Shown one piece after another: positions 45,105-59,764 of a stretch of DNA of 64,000 nt. The stretch lies in assembly GCF_000162575.1 (NCBI RefSeq), contig NZ_CM000776.2, forward strand, positions 1,182,950 to 1,246,949, in the 5' to 3' direction. How positions within the stretch are numbered: position 1 is the first letter of the stretch; each line of letters starts with the position of its first letter. The position numbers and the translations under genes are program-made. Source of the DNA: Helicobacter canadensis MIT 98-5491. Its GTDB lineage: Bacteria > Campylobacterota > Campylobacteria > Campylobacterales > Helicobacteraceae. The notes beneath the pieces were generated by a model. It ran no database searches and had not been told where the DNA came from. It worked only from the letters and a program-made list of their open reading frames with translations.

Positions 45105-46592
45105 TTAAGCAGCTAAGAGTTTATGTAGATTACCAACAAGACTTTCTTTAAATAAATTCTCTTCCATACCATCAAACACAAAACGATTCAAATCCGCAAA
45201 AGTCTCATCAAATTGCTTCAAAAGATCTCCAAATATATGAGATGATTCTTCCTTACCCTCAAAACCCAAAAACGCTTCTTGCAATCCTTTCCATAAAGTA
45301 GATAACTCTTGACTAACGCCATTATTAGCACTCTCTAATGAACTAAGACTAAAGGAATATTGTGTAGCACTAAAGCTAAAAGCACTCAACGAAGTTTGAT
45401 TTCCATTTAAAATATTTCCGCTGCCTTGAGAAAAACTAAAATTAATATTCAAATTTTGCAAATAAGCACGACTTGCTGCAACCTGCAATCCTTGTTGCGA
45501 ATTAATATTAGAAGTATTTTGCGTATTATTTGTTGGATTTTCTGCTACAAAATCAATATGATGAATCGCTCCAAGACTTCCATCTTCTCTCATAAAATTG
45601 GAAGTTTGTTGCTTAATTCCCAATAAATCTCCTTCTTCTCCCCTCATCATTTCTTGGCTCTCTTTAGCATCAAGATAAATCACACCAATCCCTTTTTCTC
45701 CAAGCCCCACTAATTCACCTTCACCCTTTTGGTTTGGCGTCCAGATTCTTAGCTTATCATAGATAGGATCATTTTTATCAATCTTGCCATCTTGATTAGA
45801 ATCATAAGCACTTAAATCTTTAAATCCATTGCCGCTTTTTGTTCCAAAAAGTTCATTTCCATCATTAATTTTGCCATCATTATTTTTATCTAATGCCAAA
45901 AATCCAGAACCTTCTTTTAATGTAGAAATTTGATCTTTTGTTCCATCGCTATCAAGGTCAAAGCTCATCTTTGTATCACTAAGCTCTGTCCCATTCCCCG
46001 CATAATCAATCACAAGCGGATCAATCACCTTATTAGAATTGTTAGAATTAGTATTGCTATTAGTTGTGTTTTGTGAATTAATTTGCAAATTCTGCACGAA
46101 GCTTTGAGACACGCTAATACTCAAATCCAGCTTCTTTGTTACTCCATCTTTGCCTACAATGGTGCCTTGAATAGATAATTCCAAAGATTGCGAAAAGCCT
46201 TGAGTGATGCTAATTCCACTTCCAAGATTATAATTAGGGCGTGAAAAATTTCCATTTAATAGCGATTCTAAAGAAATACTTGTATCAGAAGAATTTGTTG
46301 ATTTCCCACTAGAAACTCCAAAAACTTCTTCCCAAACCTTAATCATTTCATTTTGAATTTCGGCAATTTTACCTAAAGCTTGATTAATAACTTGCTTATG
46401 AAAATCTCCTAATTTACTATTTAAAAGCTCCGTTGAAGAAAGAATATTAGAAGCTTTTTGGCTATTCTCCCCTTCATTATTAATTTGTGGAACACTATTT
46501 GCTTGATTGTTTGCAATCTCTTCTCCAAGAGCACTCCAATGCGTGGTGGTATATGAGGCTTGTAGAGAAGAGAAATTCATACTTGCTTGCAT
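45105..46592 (-). CDS. EF-hand-type protein under sigma-28 control
   Basis: From ATG 46592 (AAAGGAG five bases upstream) the protein has 495 residues and no signal peptide. Residues about 190-340 match the secreted-type calcium-binding module: IDYAGNGTELSD, FDLDSDGTKDQ (about 211), LDKNNDGKINDGNELFG (about 234) and DSNQDGKIDKND (264). The flanks are Ser/Asn/Gln-rich with helices near 55-90 and at the C-terminus, somewhat like exported flagellar proteins. A near-perfect FliA promoter precedes it. It may leave the cell by flagellar type III export; this is inference. An in-frame ATG at 46628 lies inside the promoter. Confidence 0.75.
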   Translation of the reverse strand: MQASMNFSSLQASYTTTHWSALGEEIANNQANSVPQINNEGENSQKASNILSSTELLNSKLGDFHKQVINQALGKIAEIQNEMIKVWEEVFGVSSGKSTNSSDTSISLESLLNGNFSRPNYNLGSGISITQGFSQSLELSIQGTIVGKDGVTKKLDLSISVSQSFVQNLQINSQNTTNSNTNSNNSNKVIDPLVIDYAGNGTELSDTKMSFDLDSDGTKDQISTLKEGSGFLALDKNNDGKINDGNELFGTKSGNGFKDLSAYDSNQDGKIDKNDPIYDKLRIWTPNQKGEGELVGLGEKGIGVIYLDAKESQEMMRGEEGDLLGIKQQTSNFMREDGSLGAIHHIDFVAENPTNNTQNTSNINSQQGLQVAASRAYLQNLNINFSFSQGSGNILNGNQTSLSAFSFSATQYSFSLSSLESANNGVSQELSTLWKGLQEAFLGFEGKEESSHIFGDLLKQFDETFADLNRFVFDGMEENLFKESLVGNLHKLLAA

Positions 46593-46627
46593 TATTTCTC
46601 CTTTGTAAAAATAAAATAGCACATTCA

Positions 46628-46654
46628 ATATCGGCTATTTCAAAAAAAACTTAA
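46628..46654 (-). promoter_or_regulatory. Sigma-28 (FliA) promoter
   Basis: The minus strand has TTAAGTTT, an 11-nt spacer and GCCGATAT, almost identical to the FliA consensus TAAAGTTT-N11-GCCGATAA. It lies 36 bp before the ATG at 46592. Confidence 0.82.
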
Positions 46655-46842
46655 TAAAAAAATAAATAAATTATTCTTAAATCAAAATTTCACTTTATTT
46701 TTCAAGCAAAAATCCCTACAAATCGATACTTTTAAACTATTCAACCTTTAAAAAAGATTTATATTCTATATAATAACTTAAAAAAAATATTTAATCTTAT
46801 AAGCTTAGATTAATTAAAGTATAAATAAAATTTCACTCATAA

Positions 46843-49058
<2,216 letters not shown>

Positions 49059-49105
49059 TGCTTTTATGCTAAAATCCCAAAGAAATTTATCATCTAGGAT
49101 TTAAA

Positions 49106-49744
49106 ATGTTTGAAGAACTACAACCTTGGATTTTAGCTCAACTTTATAGTATTTTACTAGCCGCTGTTACGATTCTAGCTGTTTTAAATCCTTTTGGGAA
49201 TCTCCCACAATTTATTTCAATGACAGAAGAACTAGAAACCTCATTACGCCAAAGTCTTTTTCGTAATATCCTCTACACTTCCTTTATCATTGTTATCCTT
49301 TTTTTATTAGTTGGACCCTTTATTATGCGTTATTTATTTAATGTGGATTTAAATGACTTGCGAATCGCCGGAGGTTTGCTTTTAATATTAGTTAGCCTAA
49401 AAAACCTACTTTTTGCTCCACACAAAAATACCCACCATTATGAAACGACCGACAAGAACGAATTATTAAGTCAAAGTATCGTGCCTATGGCATTTCCTAT
49501 GCTAGTTGGTCCAGGAACACTCTCAACAGGTATTGTCATCTCCGAAGAAAACGGAACTTTTATAGCTCTTAGTGCCGTAGTAACTGCCTTTGCTTTTATG
49601 CTTATTTTATTTCATTTCTCAGCAACCATTGAACGCGTTTTAGGTAAGCTTGTTTTGCATGTGCTATCTAGAATCGCACTAGTCTTTATTATGGCAATGG
49701 GGGCAAAGATGATGATAACAGGTCTCAAAGCAACTTTTGCTTAA
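49106..49744 (+). CDS. MarC-family integral membrane protein
   Basis: The 212-residue protein has about six membrane helices and the MarC layout: LAVLNPFGNLPQFISMTEE near the start, LRIAGGLLLILVSLKNLLF, SQSIVPMAFPMLVGPGTLSTGIV and RIALVFIMAMGAKMMITGL. The family's role is unknown despite its name. The DUF455 gene begins 12 bp later, so the two are probably co-transcribed. Confidence 0.9.
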   Translation: MFEELQPWILAQLYSILLAAVTILAVLNPFGNLPQFISMTEELETSLRQSLFRNILYTSFIIVILFLLVGPFIMRYLFNVDLNDLRIAGGLLLILVSLKNLLFAPHKNTHHYETTDKNELLSQSIVPMAFPMLVGPGTLSTGIVISEENGTFIALSAVVTAFAFMLILFHFSATIERVLGKLVLHVLSRIALVFIMAMGAKMMITGLKATFA

Positions 49745-49756
49745 AAGGAGGATTCT

Positions 49757-50590
49757 ATAGAACTTTTTAACGCACTCAAAAATGCTTTAAACGCTAAAAC
49801 AGCGGAAGAAAAATGCACCCTAACCCAAGAAATTTTTAAAAATTTTCAACTTTTTAAAATAAATCACGATGAAGAAATTCTTCCCCTATCCACTCCAACT
49901 TTTTCTCATTTTTGCCAAATTGTCCCACCCAAAAAAGTCCCACAAGGCAAATATCTCAAAAATGATCTTAATGCAGCTCATCTGCTACACTCTATCGCAC
50001 ATATTGAATTTTCTGCCATTGATTTAGCACTAGATTGTGCTTATCGTTTTAGAAACTTACCCCTAGAGTATTATCAAGCTTGGGTGGAAGTCGCATTCCA
50101 AGAAGTGCATCATTTTCTTAAACTCAATCAATTGCTTCAAAGCATAGGATTCAAATATGGCGATTTTGGAGTGCATACTTTACTTTTTGATTCAATGAAA
50201 AATTGTAATATCCTTTTAGATAGAATCGCCCTTGTTCCAAGGGGAATGGAAGCCGTAGGCTTAGATGTTAATCCCTTTTTGTGCGCTAAAGTCCAAGCAA
50301 GCAATCACCCTATCAAAAAAGATTTTTTAAAAGTTTTAGAAATAATTTTTCAAGAAGAAATTTTACATGTCTCAAAAGGTAATATTTGGTTTCATTATAT
50401 ATGCGATAAACAAAGCATCCCTAAGCAAAAACGCGCAGAAGTCTATTTAGAAATTCTTAAAAAATACCATTTTTCATTCCCCAAAGCCAACACTGCTTTC
50501 AACACTCAAGCAAGGATTCAAGCTGGTTTCACACAAGAAGAACTTACAATGCTAAGAGATTCAACATTTCTCTCCAAAAATCCAAAATAA
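49757..50590 (+). CDS. DUF455 ferritin-like protein, probable ATA start
   Basis: The reading frame runs 277 codons from an ATA at 49757, with AAGGAGG five bases upstream, through HSIAHIEFSAIDLALDCAYRF, WVEVAFQEVHHF, YGDFGVHTLLFD, RIALVPRGMEAVGLDV and FQEEILHVSKGNIWFHY. These are the metal-ligand and core motifs of DUF455 ferritin-like proteins, whose usual length is 260-280. The only good conventional start, GTG at 50084, lacks a ribosome-binding site and would delete the first ligand helix. So the gene uses ATA, or its ATG has mutated, or there is a base-call error. Function is unknown. Confidence 0.75.
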   Translation: MELFNALKNALNAKTAEEKCTLTQEIFKNFQLFKINHDEEILPLSTPTFSHFCQIVPPKKVPQGKYLKNDLNAAHLLHSIAHIEFSAIDLALDCAYRFRNLPLEYYQAWVEVAFQEVHHFLKLNQLLQSIGFKYGDFGVHTLLFDSMKNCNILLDRIALVPRGMEAVGLDVNPFLCAKVQASNHPIKKDFLKVLEIIFQEEILHVSKGNIWFHYICDKQSIPKQKRAEVYLEILKKYHFSFPKANTAFNTQARIQAGFTQEELTMLRDSTFLSKNPK

Positions 50591-50740
50591 TCACCACTTT
50601 ATCTCCAATTATTTTCCTATCTCTAATTCTATTTTAAAAAGACAACAAAAGATTAATAAACCATAAACACTTTTAAAGTTATGAATATTTTAATTATATG
50701 AGTTTTAATATTTATGAAGTAAAAAGAAGTTTTAAAAAAT

Positions 50741-50764
50741 AACAAAGCCCAAAAAGGCTTTGTT
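50741..50764 (-). terminator. Terminator of MOMP porin 2
   Basis: On the minus strand AACAAAGCC and GGCTTTGTT form a perfect 9-bp stem with a 6-nt loop, followed by ATTTTTT. It is a good intrinsic terminator just after the porin stop codon. Confidence 0.8.
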
Positions 50765-50772
50765 AAGAAGAA

Positions 50773-52212
50773 TTAGAAGCTGTATTTTGCTTCTACTCTG
50801 AATCTATCTCTATCTTGATCTTGACCAGCAACAGGCGTTACATAAGTGTAATCATTTTTCAAGAATGCATAGTAAGTTGATAGAGTAAGTTGTTTGCTGT
50901 GTTTCCAAGTAATTGTTGGAGTAATTTCAGTAAATTCAACTTTTTTAATAATATTATTATTTGCTGCTGCTACTCTATTGTAAGAAATATCATTTTCACC
51001 CCAAGCAAACTCTAAACCTACATTTAATCTCTCATCAAGGAAGCTATAATCTACACCAGCATAGAATACATCAATATCTTGCTCAGTGCCAAATCCTTGA
51101 ACACCATAACCTCTAAGCACTGAAGTAGAGATACCTGTTCCAGCATTTTGCCACCAAATTTTACCTTTTCTTGATACATTGCTTCCTTCATCTTCAAGAG
51201 CTACTGCTGTTCCATCTGCGAAGTTTGTAATATATCCTAAAGCTACATTCAATGGAAGTTGGAAATCATTTCTAAAATCTGCACCTACTTCAACTACAAA
51301 AGCATCATTAGCTTCTGAAATATTTGCTTTATTTCTATTTGCTGTTCCATAACCATATAATCCAGCAAATATAGAATCAGAATCATTATTTAATGCTGCA
51401 AAAGAGTATTGTAATTTTGCTCTAAGCAAACTACCTTGCCATGAAAGCTCACCAAACACTAAAGCATCTACCGTATCATCGATATAGAATCCCCAAAGTT
51501 GTCCGCCAAATCGACCATAGTTAGTATCAATACCATAAATACCAGCTAAAGCATAAAGAGGTTTATCAATAGAGTAATCATTTGATAATCCATTATTAAT
51601 AAGGGAACCTCCACCATTATTAGTAACAACACCACCTGCATTATTAATCTGATTTTGTGCATTCACTTCATTAATAGACCAAGAATCAAATGCTGCGGCT
51701 GCTAAAGTAAGGTTTGGAATATCGCTATTAAGTGCTAAAATACCTGTTCCTCTATCACCATCATAAGCATTTGTTACAGGTGTATCAAGAAGTTGCTTAC
51801 CGATTTTGATTGTTGTAGCTGTGCTATCTGGAGTAATAGTAGCATAAAACTCTCTTACACCAAATTGACCATCAGAACCTGAACCTAAGCCACTACCTGT
51901 GAATGCCTGAGCTGTTCCAGGAGTTTCATTTCCTGTTCCTTTACCATGATTTACATTGTTTTCATTTTGATACCATACACCAAAATTCAAAGCAACATTA
52001 TTAACAACAGGAGTTTTGAAGTCTGCTACTGCTCTCCATTGATGTGCAGCATTTCCTGTTGAATCGTTATATCTATCATCATTGTATCGGTATCTTAAAT
52101 ATCCGCTTACATCGATTCCTTTGATCGCTTCTTCAAGTGGTTGAGCGAAACTTGCTGTAGATAATGCACCTAGTGCAACGCTAGCTGCAAGACTTAATTT
52201 GATAAATTTCAT
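50773..52212 (-). CDS. Major outer membrane porin, MOMP family (2)
   Basis: From ATG 52212 (AAGGAG upstream) the protein has 479 residues, with a signal peptide ending STASFAQPLEEAIKGIDVSG and a barrel ending DRFRVEAKYSF. It is a paralogue of the porin at 26328-27731; shared stretches include AHQWRA, FKTPVVNN, VNHGKG, GSGLGSGSD and VREF. An Asn/Gly-rich loop (about 185-205) is special to this copy. A -10 sits at 52252-52257 and a strong terminator at 50741-50764. An in-frame ATG at 52281 overlaps the promoter and is rejected. Confidence 0.92.
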   Translation of the reverse strand: MKFIKLSLAASVALGALSTASFAQPLEEAIKGIDVSGYLRYRYNDDRYNDSTGNAAHQWRAVADFKTPVVNNVALNFGVWYQNENNVNHGKGTGNETPGTAQAFTGSGLGSGSDGQFGVREFYATITPDSTATTIKIGKQLLDTPVTNAYDGDRGTGILALNSDIPNLTLAAAAFDSWSINEVNAQNQINNAGGVVTNNGGGSLINNGLSNDYSIDKPLYALAGIYGIDTNYGRFGGQLWGFYIDDTVDALVFGELSWQGSLLRAKLQYSFAALNNDSDSIFAGLYGYGTANRNKANISEANDAFVVEVGADFRNDFQLPLNVALGYITNFADGTAVALEDEGSNVSRKGKIWWQNAGTGISTSVLRGYGVQGFGTEQDIDVFYAGVDYSFLDERLNVGLEFAWGENDISYNRVAAANNNIIKKVEFTEITPTITWKHSKQLTLSTYYAFLKNDYTYVTPVAGQDQDRDRFRVEAKYSF

Positions 52213-52251
52213 TTTAATCTCCTTAAGATTGAATTTCGAAATTACAATCTG

Positions 52252-52257
52252 ATTATA
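52252..52257 (-). promoter_or_regulatory. -10 element of MOMP porin 2
   Basis: The minus strand reads TTTTGTATAATC, a perfect TATAAT 40 bp before the start codon, with T-rich sequence upstream as is common for sigma-70 promoters in this group. Confidence 0.6.
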
Positions 52258-53647
52258 CAAAATTTCGCACACAAAAAACAAAACAAATTTGTTTCAAGTC
52301 AGAGTTTGCATAATAGATTTCTCGCTTAAAGCTTAGAATCTAAACTCATAAGCTTAATTGCGATTTTAACACATTGTTTTTATAAATGCAAGAGTTTTAA
52401 CAGAAATTAAACATAAAATTGATAATTTTTTAAAAAAAATTAAGTTTCAATTTAATAACCATTTATTCACCAAACTTTCTTCATTTTTCTTTTCCATCAA
52501 GTATCATAAAGCTTTCTAACCTATTTTATTTTAATAAAGCTCCTATCTCCATAAACATTACCAAAAAATCTTTAAACTCTATCATATCCGAAAAATATAC
52601 TCTTATTTTTGAAAAATAGCACTCAACAACATCTATTTCCTAAGCAATACTTAAATATAAAATAGCAATAAACCTTCATTTACTCTATAAAATAAAATTT
52701 CTACTTTTAATCTCTCTAATACCATAATGATAAAATATATCCTTTCACTCAAATTACATAGAATCATCCACATAAATAGATATAAATAGATTATCTTTAC
52801 AATAGAAAACCATTTCTAAAACACCAAAAATACTAATGATAAAATATATCCTTTCACTCAAATTACATAGAATCATCCACATAAATAGATATAAATAGAT
52901 TATCTTTACAATAGAAAACCATTTCTAAAACACCAAAAATACTCTACAATAAACACAATCAACTACTTTAAATCTCTAAAATATTAAAAAATAGAATAAA
53001 TTAAAAAAATTTAAACCAAGTAACAAAGTATAAAAACCAACAAACAAAGATTACAAAAAACTATATAATACTCTTTATAAATAAAATACACCAAATTTAC
53101 TTACTCTAGCAACTCTTTATTATCCCACCCTTTCCCTTTTACACTAGAATTTCTATCTTTTATTTTTTCAGTTTCTCCCCAACAATCCTAATGTTAAAAA
53201 TTACAAAGCTCATCATCAAACACCCACAAACCTATACAAAAACCTATACAAACCTTAAATTTACCATTTTAAAATATTTATATTTTATTCTATTACCTTC
53301 CAATACACAACTCACACATTATTGATTAAGCAACCTATTTGCATATAATAAGACTATTTAAAAATATAAAATAATATTATTATCTTTAAACCAAATACTA
53401 TTTCTCTTTTTTAAGACAAATTTACCGCTAACAATAAGCAATATCTCTTATATTAAAATAACTTTTTTCTTTAATAGTTTTCAAGTATTTTTATTTTTAT
53501 TATCTAAATCTTATATTTCTTATATCCATTCACACACTTATTATCTATATTATCTTATAATTCTTTTCTATCTATTCAATGATTTAGTTAATATAAGTTT
53601 TACAAGGGAGAAATAAAAAGCAGTTTAACTCATTTTCTTTTACACTC
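52258..53647. other. Gene-free, G-poor region between porin 2 and 5S
   Basis: About 1.4 kb holds no gene I can support. Beyond the porin's upstream region and a palindrome AAACAAATTTGTTT near 52290, it is very A/T-rich with strikingly few G on the plus strand (about 3 per 120 bases near 52921-53160) while C stays common. It contains the 109-bp tandem repeat at 52725-52942 and small repeats of CCTATACAAA near 53231-53255. A plus-strand RNA would be C-rich and G-poor, like Rho-loading sequence. No intrinsic terminator for the rRNA operon was recognised. Confidence 0.6.
52725..52942. repeat. Perfect tandem duplication, 2 x 109 bp
   Basis: Copies at 52725-52833 and 52834-52942 look identical base for base, each starting TAATGATAAAATATATCC and ending CACCAAAAATAC. 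Each holds a short inner repeat (ATAAATAGAT twice). Each also contains a 20-codon ATG frame (MIKYILSLK...), which I do not regard as a gene. Confidence 0.9.
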
Positions 53648-53770
53648 TCATCTCCGCACCGTCCTACTTTACCACATCTGAAAGTTGCAGTATCATCAGC
53701 GAAGAAGAGCTTAACTTCTAGGTTCGGAATGGAGCTAGGTGGAACCTCTTCTCTATTAGCACGAAGATGA
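53648..53770 (-). rRNA. 5S ribosomal RNA
   Basis: The minus strand carries the conserved core CCATTCCGAACCTAGAAGTT with AAGCTCTT. Helix I is visible: TCATCTTCG at the 5' end pairs with CGGAGATGA at the 3' end. It lies about 90 bp after 23S in the same transcript. Ends are accurate to a few bases. Confidence 0.93.
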
Positions 53771-53832
53771 CAATGTAAAAAAAGCCTATTAGTATCAATC
53801 ACTAACTAAGATTTAAGAGTGCTTTACACTCA

Positions 53833-53845
53833 TTAAGGCAGTGGC
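53833..53845 (-). other. 3' arm of 23S processing stem
   Basis: TTAAGGCAGTGGC here is the reverse complement of GCCACTGCCTTAA at 56755-56767, on the other side of 23S. The pair would form the long-range stem used for RNase III processing of pre-23S. Confidence 0.65.
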
Positions 53846-53857
53846 TTAAAGTCTTTA

Positions 53858-56745
<2,888 letters not shown>

Positions 56746-56754
56746 TATTCTAAC

Positions 56755-56767
56755 GCCACTGCCTTAA
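56755..56767 (-). other. 5' arm of 23S processing stem
   Basis: GCCACTGCCTTAA here pairs with TTAAGGCAGTGGC at 53833-53845, bracketing 23S. Further small hairpins (AGACTTAAAAAGTCT at 56881, and AATGTGA with TCACATT after it) lie between this arm and tRNA-Ala. Confidence 0.65.
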
Positions 56768-56939
56768 AGAATGTAAATCTCTAAGATTAACAATCTTTAG
56801 GCAAATCTTTAGTTATTTGTTTGCGTGATTGTAGTTATTTACTTATATAGGCTTTAACAATGAGTTTTTAAATAACTTTTAGACTTAAAAAGTCTAATGT
56901 GAATCTTAAGATTAAAAAAACTCACATTAAACCTTTTAA

Positions 56940-57015
56940 TGGTGGAGAATAGCGGGATCGAACCGCTGACCTCCTGCGTGCAAAGCAGGCGCTCTCCCAG
57001 CTGAGCTAATTCCCC
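56940..57015 (-). tRNA. tRNA-Ala (TGC)
   Basis: The 76-nt gene reads GGGGAATTAGCTCAGCTGGG at its 5' end, has the anticodon loop CTTTGCACG (anticodon TGC), T arm GGTTCGATCC and an encoded CCA. It lies 2 bp after tRNA-Ile in the 16S-23S spacer. Confidence 0.97.
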
Positions 57016-57017
57016 AA

Positions 57018-57094
<77 letters not shown>

Positions 57095-57110
57095 CTACTC
57101 TAAAGCTTGG

Positions 57111-57135
57111 ATGATCTCTGAAAACTAAGCAGGAA
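57111..57135 (-). other. 3' arm of 16S processing stem
   Basis: This 25-nt segment (plus strand ATGATCTCTGAAAACTAAGC then AGGAA) pairs with 58880-58904 with two mismatches, bracketing 16S. It is the expected RNase III stem of pre-16S. A spacer hairpin (ACTAAATA with TATTTAGT) follows at about 57155-57175. Confidence 0.7.
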
Positions 57136-57186
57136 AAAAGACTTCCTTATTCAACTAAATAAATGAATATTTAGTGATGTCTCTTG

Positions 57187-58686
<1,500 letters not shown>

Positions 58687-59020
58687 TGGGGAGTTAAAAA
58701 TCTTAATAAAAAGACTTAAACTCTCCATAAAAATAAATTGGATTGTTTGTCCTAAAATCTCAAAATCTCTGTTTTATAGATTTGTGGTTATAAAACTACA
58801 AAGTCATAAATGAGTTTATGTTGTATGATTTTAGAAATATAAAAAGAATAGAAATAATTTCTAGGTTGTCTTTTTTATATTCCTGCTTAGTTGTCAAAGA
58901 TCATTTTAACTTTAAATCAATGTTTATGTATATAAAGCCAAAAGAACACTTTTTTTATGCAAAAAAGGAAGTGGAATTATAGCAGCTTAAGCTTAAGGGG
59001 AGATTAAAGGGGGAGATTTT
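58687..59020. other. rRNA operon leader and promoter region
   Basis: These 334 bases between 16S and the ubiX repeat hold the operon leader. The 5' arm of the 16S processing stem lies at 58880-58904. A TATATA on the minus strand at 58929-58934 is a possible -10, about 25 bases before the stem; no -35 is clear. Near 58981 a palindrome AGCTTAAGCT sits beside purine-rich sequence. I see no gene here. Confidence 0.5.
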
Positions 59021-59366
59021 ATTATTTTTCTCCCCAGCGATTATATTTATAGAAAATTCCTAGACTATCACACCATTTACCTATCAACATCTCTTCAATA
59101 CTTTTAAGATTATCTCCAGCATAATAGCCCATTATAGGCGGTGCTATAATCACTCCAAGTCTTGAGAGTTTTAGCATATTTTCTAAAACAATCATTATTT
59201 TTCTCCCCAGCGATTATATTTATAGAAAATTCCTAGACTATCACACCATTTACCTATCAACATCTCTTCAATACTTTTAAGATTATCTCCAGCATAATAG
59301 CCCATTATAGGCGGTGCTATAATCACTCCAAGTCTTGAGAGTTTTAGCATATTTTCTAAAACAATC
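59021..59366. repeat. Perfect tandem duplication, 2 x 173 bp, over ubiX 3' end
   Basis: Copies at 59021-59193 and 59194-59366 appear identical, each beginning ATTATTTTTCTCCCCAGCG and ending TTCTAAAACAATC. The second contains the last 57 codons and the stop of ubiX; the first is a spare copy downstream of the stop codon, so the gene stays intact. Confidence 0.9.
59022..59193 (-). pseudogene. Duplicated 3' fragment of ubiX
   Basis: This fragment repeats the C-terminal coding part of ubiX with its own TAA at 59022. An internal ATG would give a 51-residue piece beginning MLKLSRLGVIIAPP, but there is no reason to expect expression. It is not in frame with the intact gene, since 173 is not a multiple of three, and lies after its stop. 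Confidence 0.75.
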
Positions 59367-59764
59367 GGACTTAGGGGCATTTCTCGTGGAGAAAGCAAAA
59401 GCTTTCTTTGTTCTTTTATCATAACACTTGCAGCACGAGTAATCAAGGTATCACTAATCCCACAAGCAATTTTTGCCAAAGTATTTTGAGAGCAGGGAAT
59501 CACTGCCATCGCCTCACAAACAAAAGAACCACTAGCAATGCAAGCTCCCATATCGCTATCTTCTAACATAAAAATCTTATTATCTTTAGCTTGTATTGCT
59601 TCAAATTCTAAGTATTCATTTTGCCCTTCTTCTGAAAACAAAACCTGCTTAGCTCCATTTGAAATTACGCAATATTTTTCTAACTCCTTAGGTAAAGCTT
59701 TTAAGAATCGCAATCCAAGCCCTGCTCCACTTGCTCCACTTATCCCAATAATAATTCGCTTCAT
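59195..59764 (-). CDS. ubiX: Flavin prenyltransferase UbiX
   Basis: The 189-residue enzyme prenylates FMN to the cofactor of UbiD-type decarboxylases. Motifs are RIIIGISGASGAGLGLRFL at the N-terminus, ASGSFVCEAMAVIPCSQNTLAKIACGISD and LLSPREMPLSPIVLENMLKLS. The ATG overlaps the flgA stop by ATGA. Its last 57 codons are duplicated in tandem downstream. In H. pylori ubiX is followed by coaD; here the rRNA operon comes next on the same strand. Confidence 0.95.
   Translation of the reverse strand: MKRIIIGISGASGAGLGLRFLKALPKELEKYCVISNGAKQVLFSEEGQNEYLEFEAIQAKDNKIFMLEDSDMGACIASGSFVCEAMAVIPCSQNTLAKIACGISDTLITRAASVMIKEQRKLLLSPREMPLSPIVLENMLKLSRLGVIIAPPIMGYYAGDNLKSIEEMLIGKWCDSLGIFYKYNRWGEK

Noticed and set aside
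52729-52901. Twenty-codon ATG frame present in both copies of the 109-bp repeat
   Set aside because: It has no ribosome-binding site and is duplicated only because the DNA is; composition is that of the spacer.
53584-53802. Open frame of 72 codons on the minus strand over the 5S gene
   Set aside because: It lies across 5S rRNA and its flanks; the sequence is explained by RNA structure.
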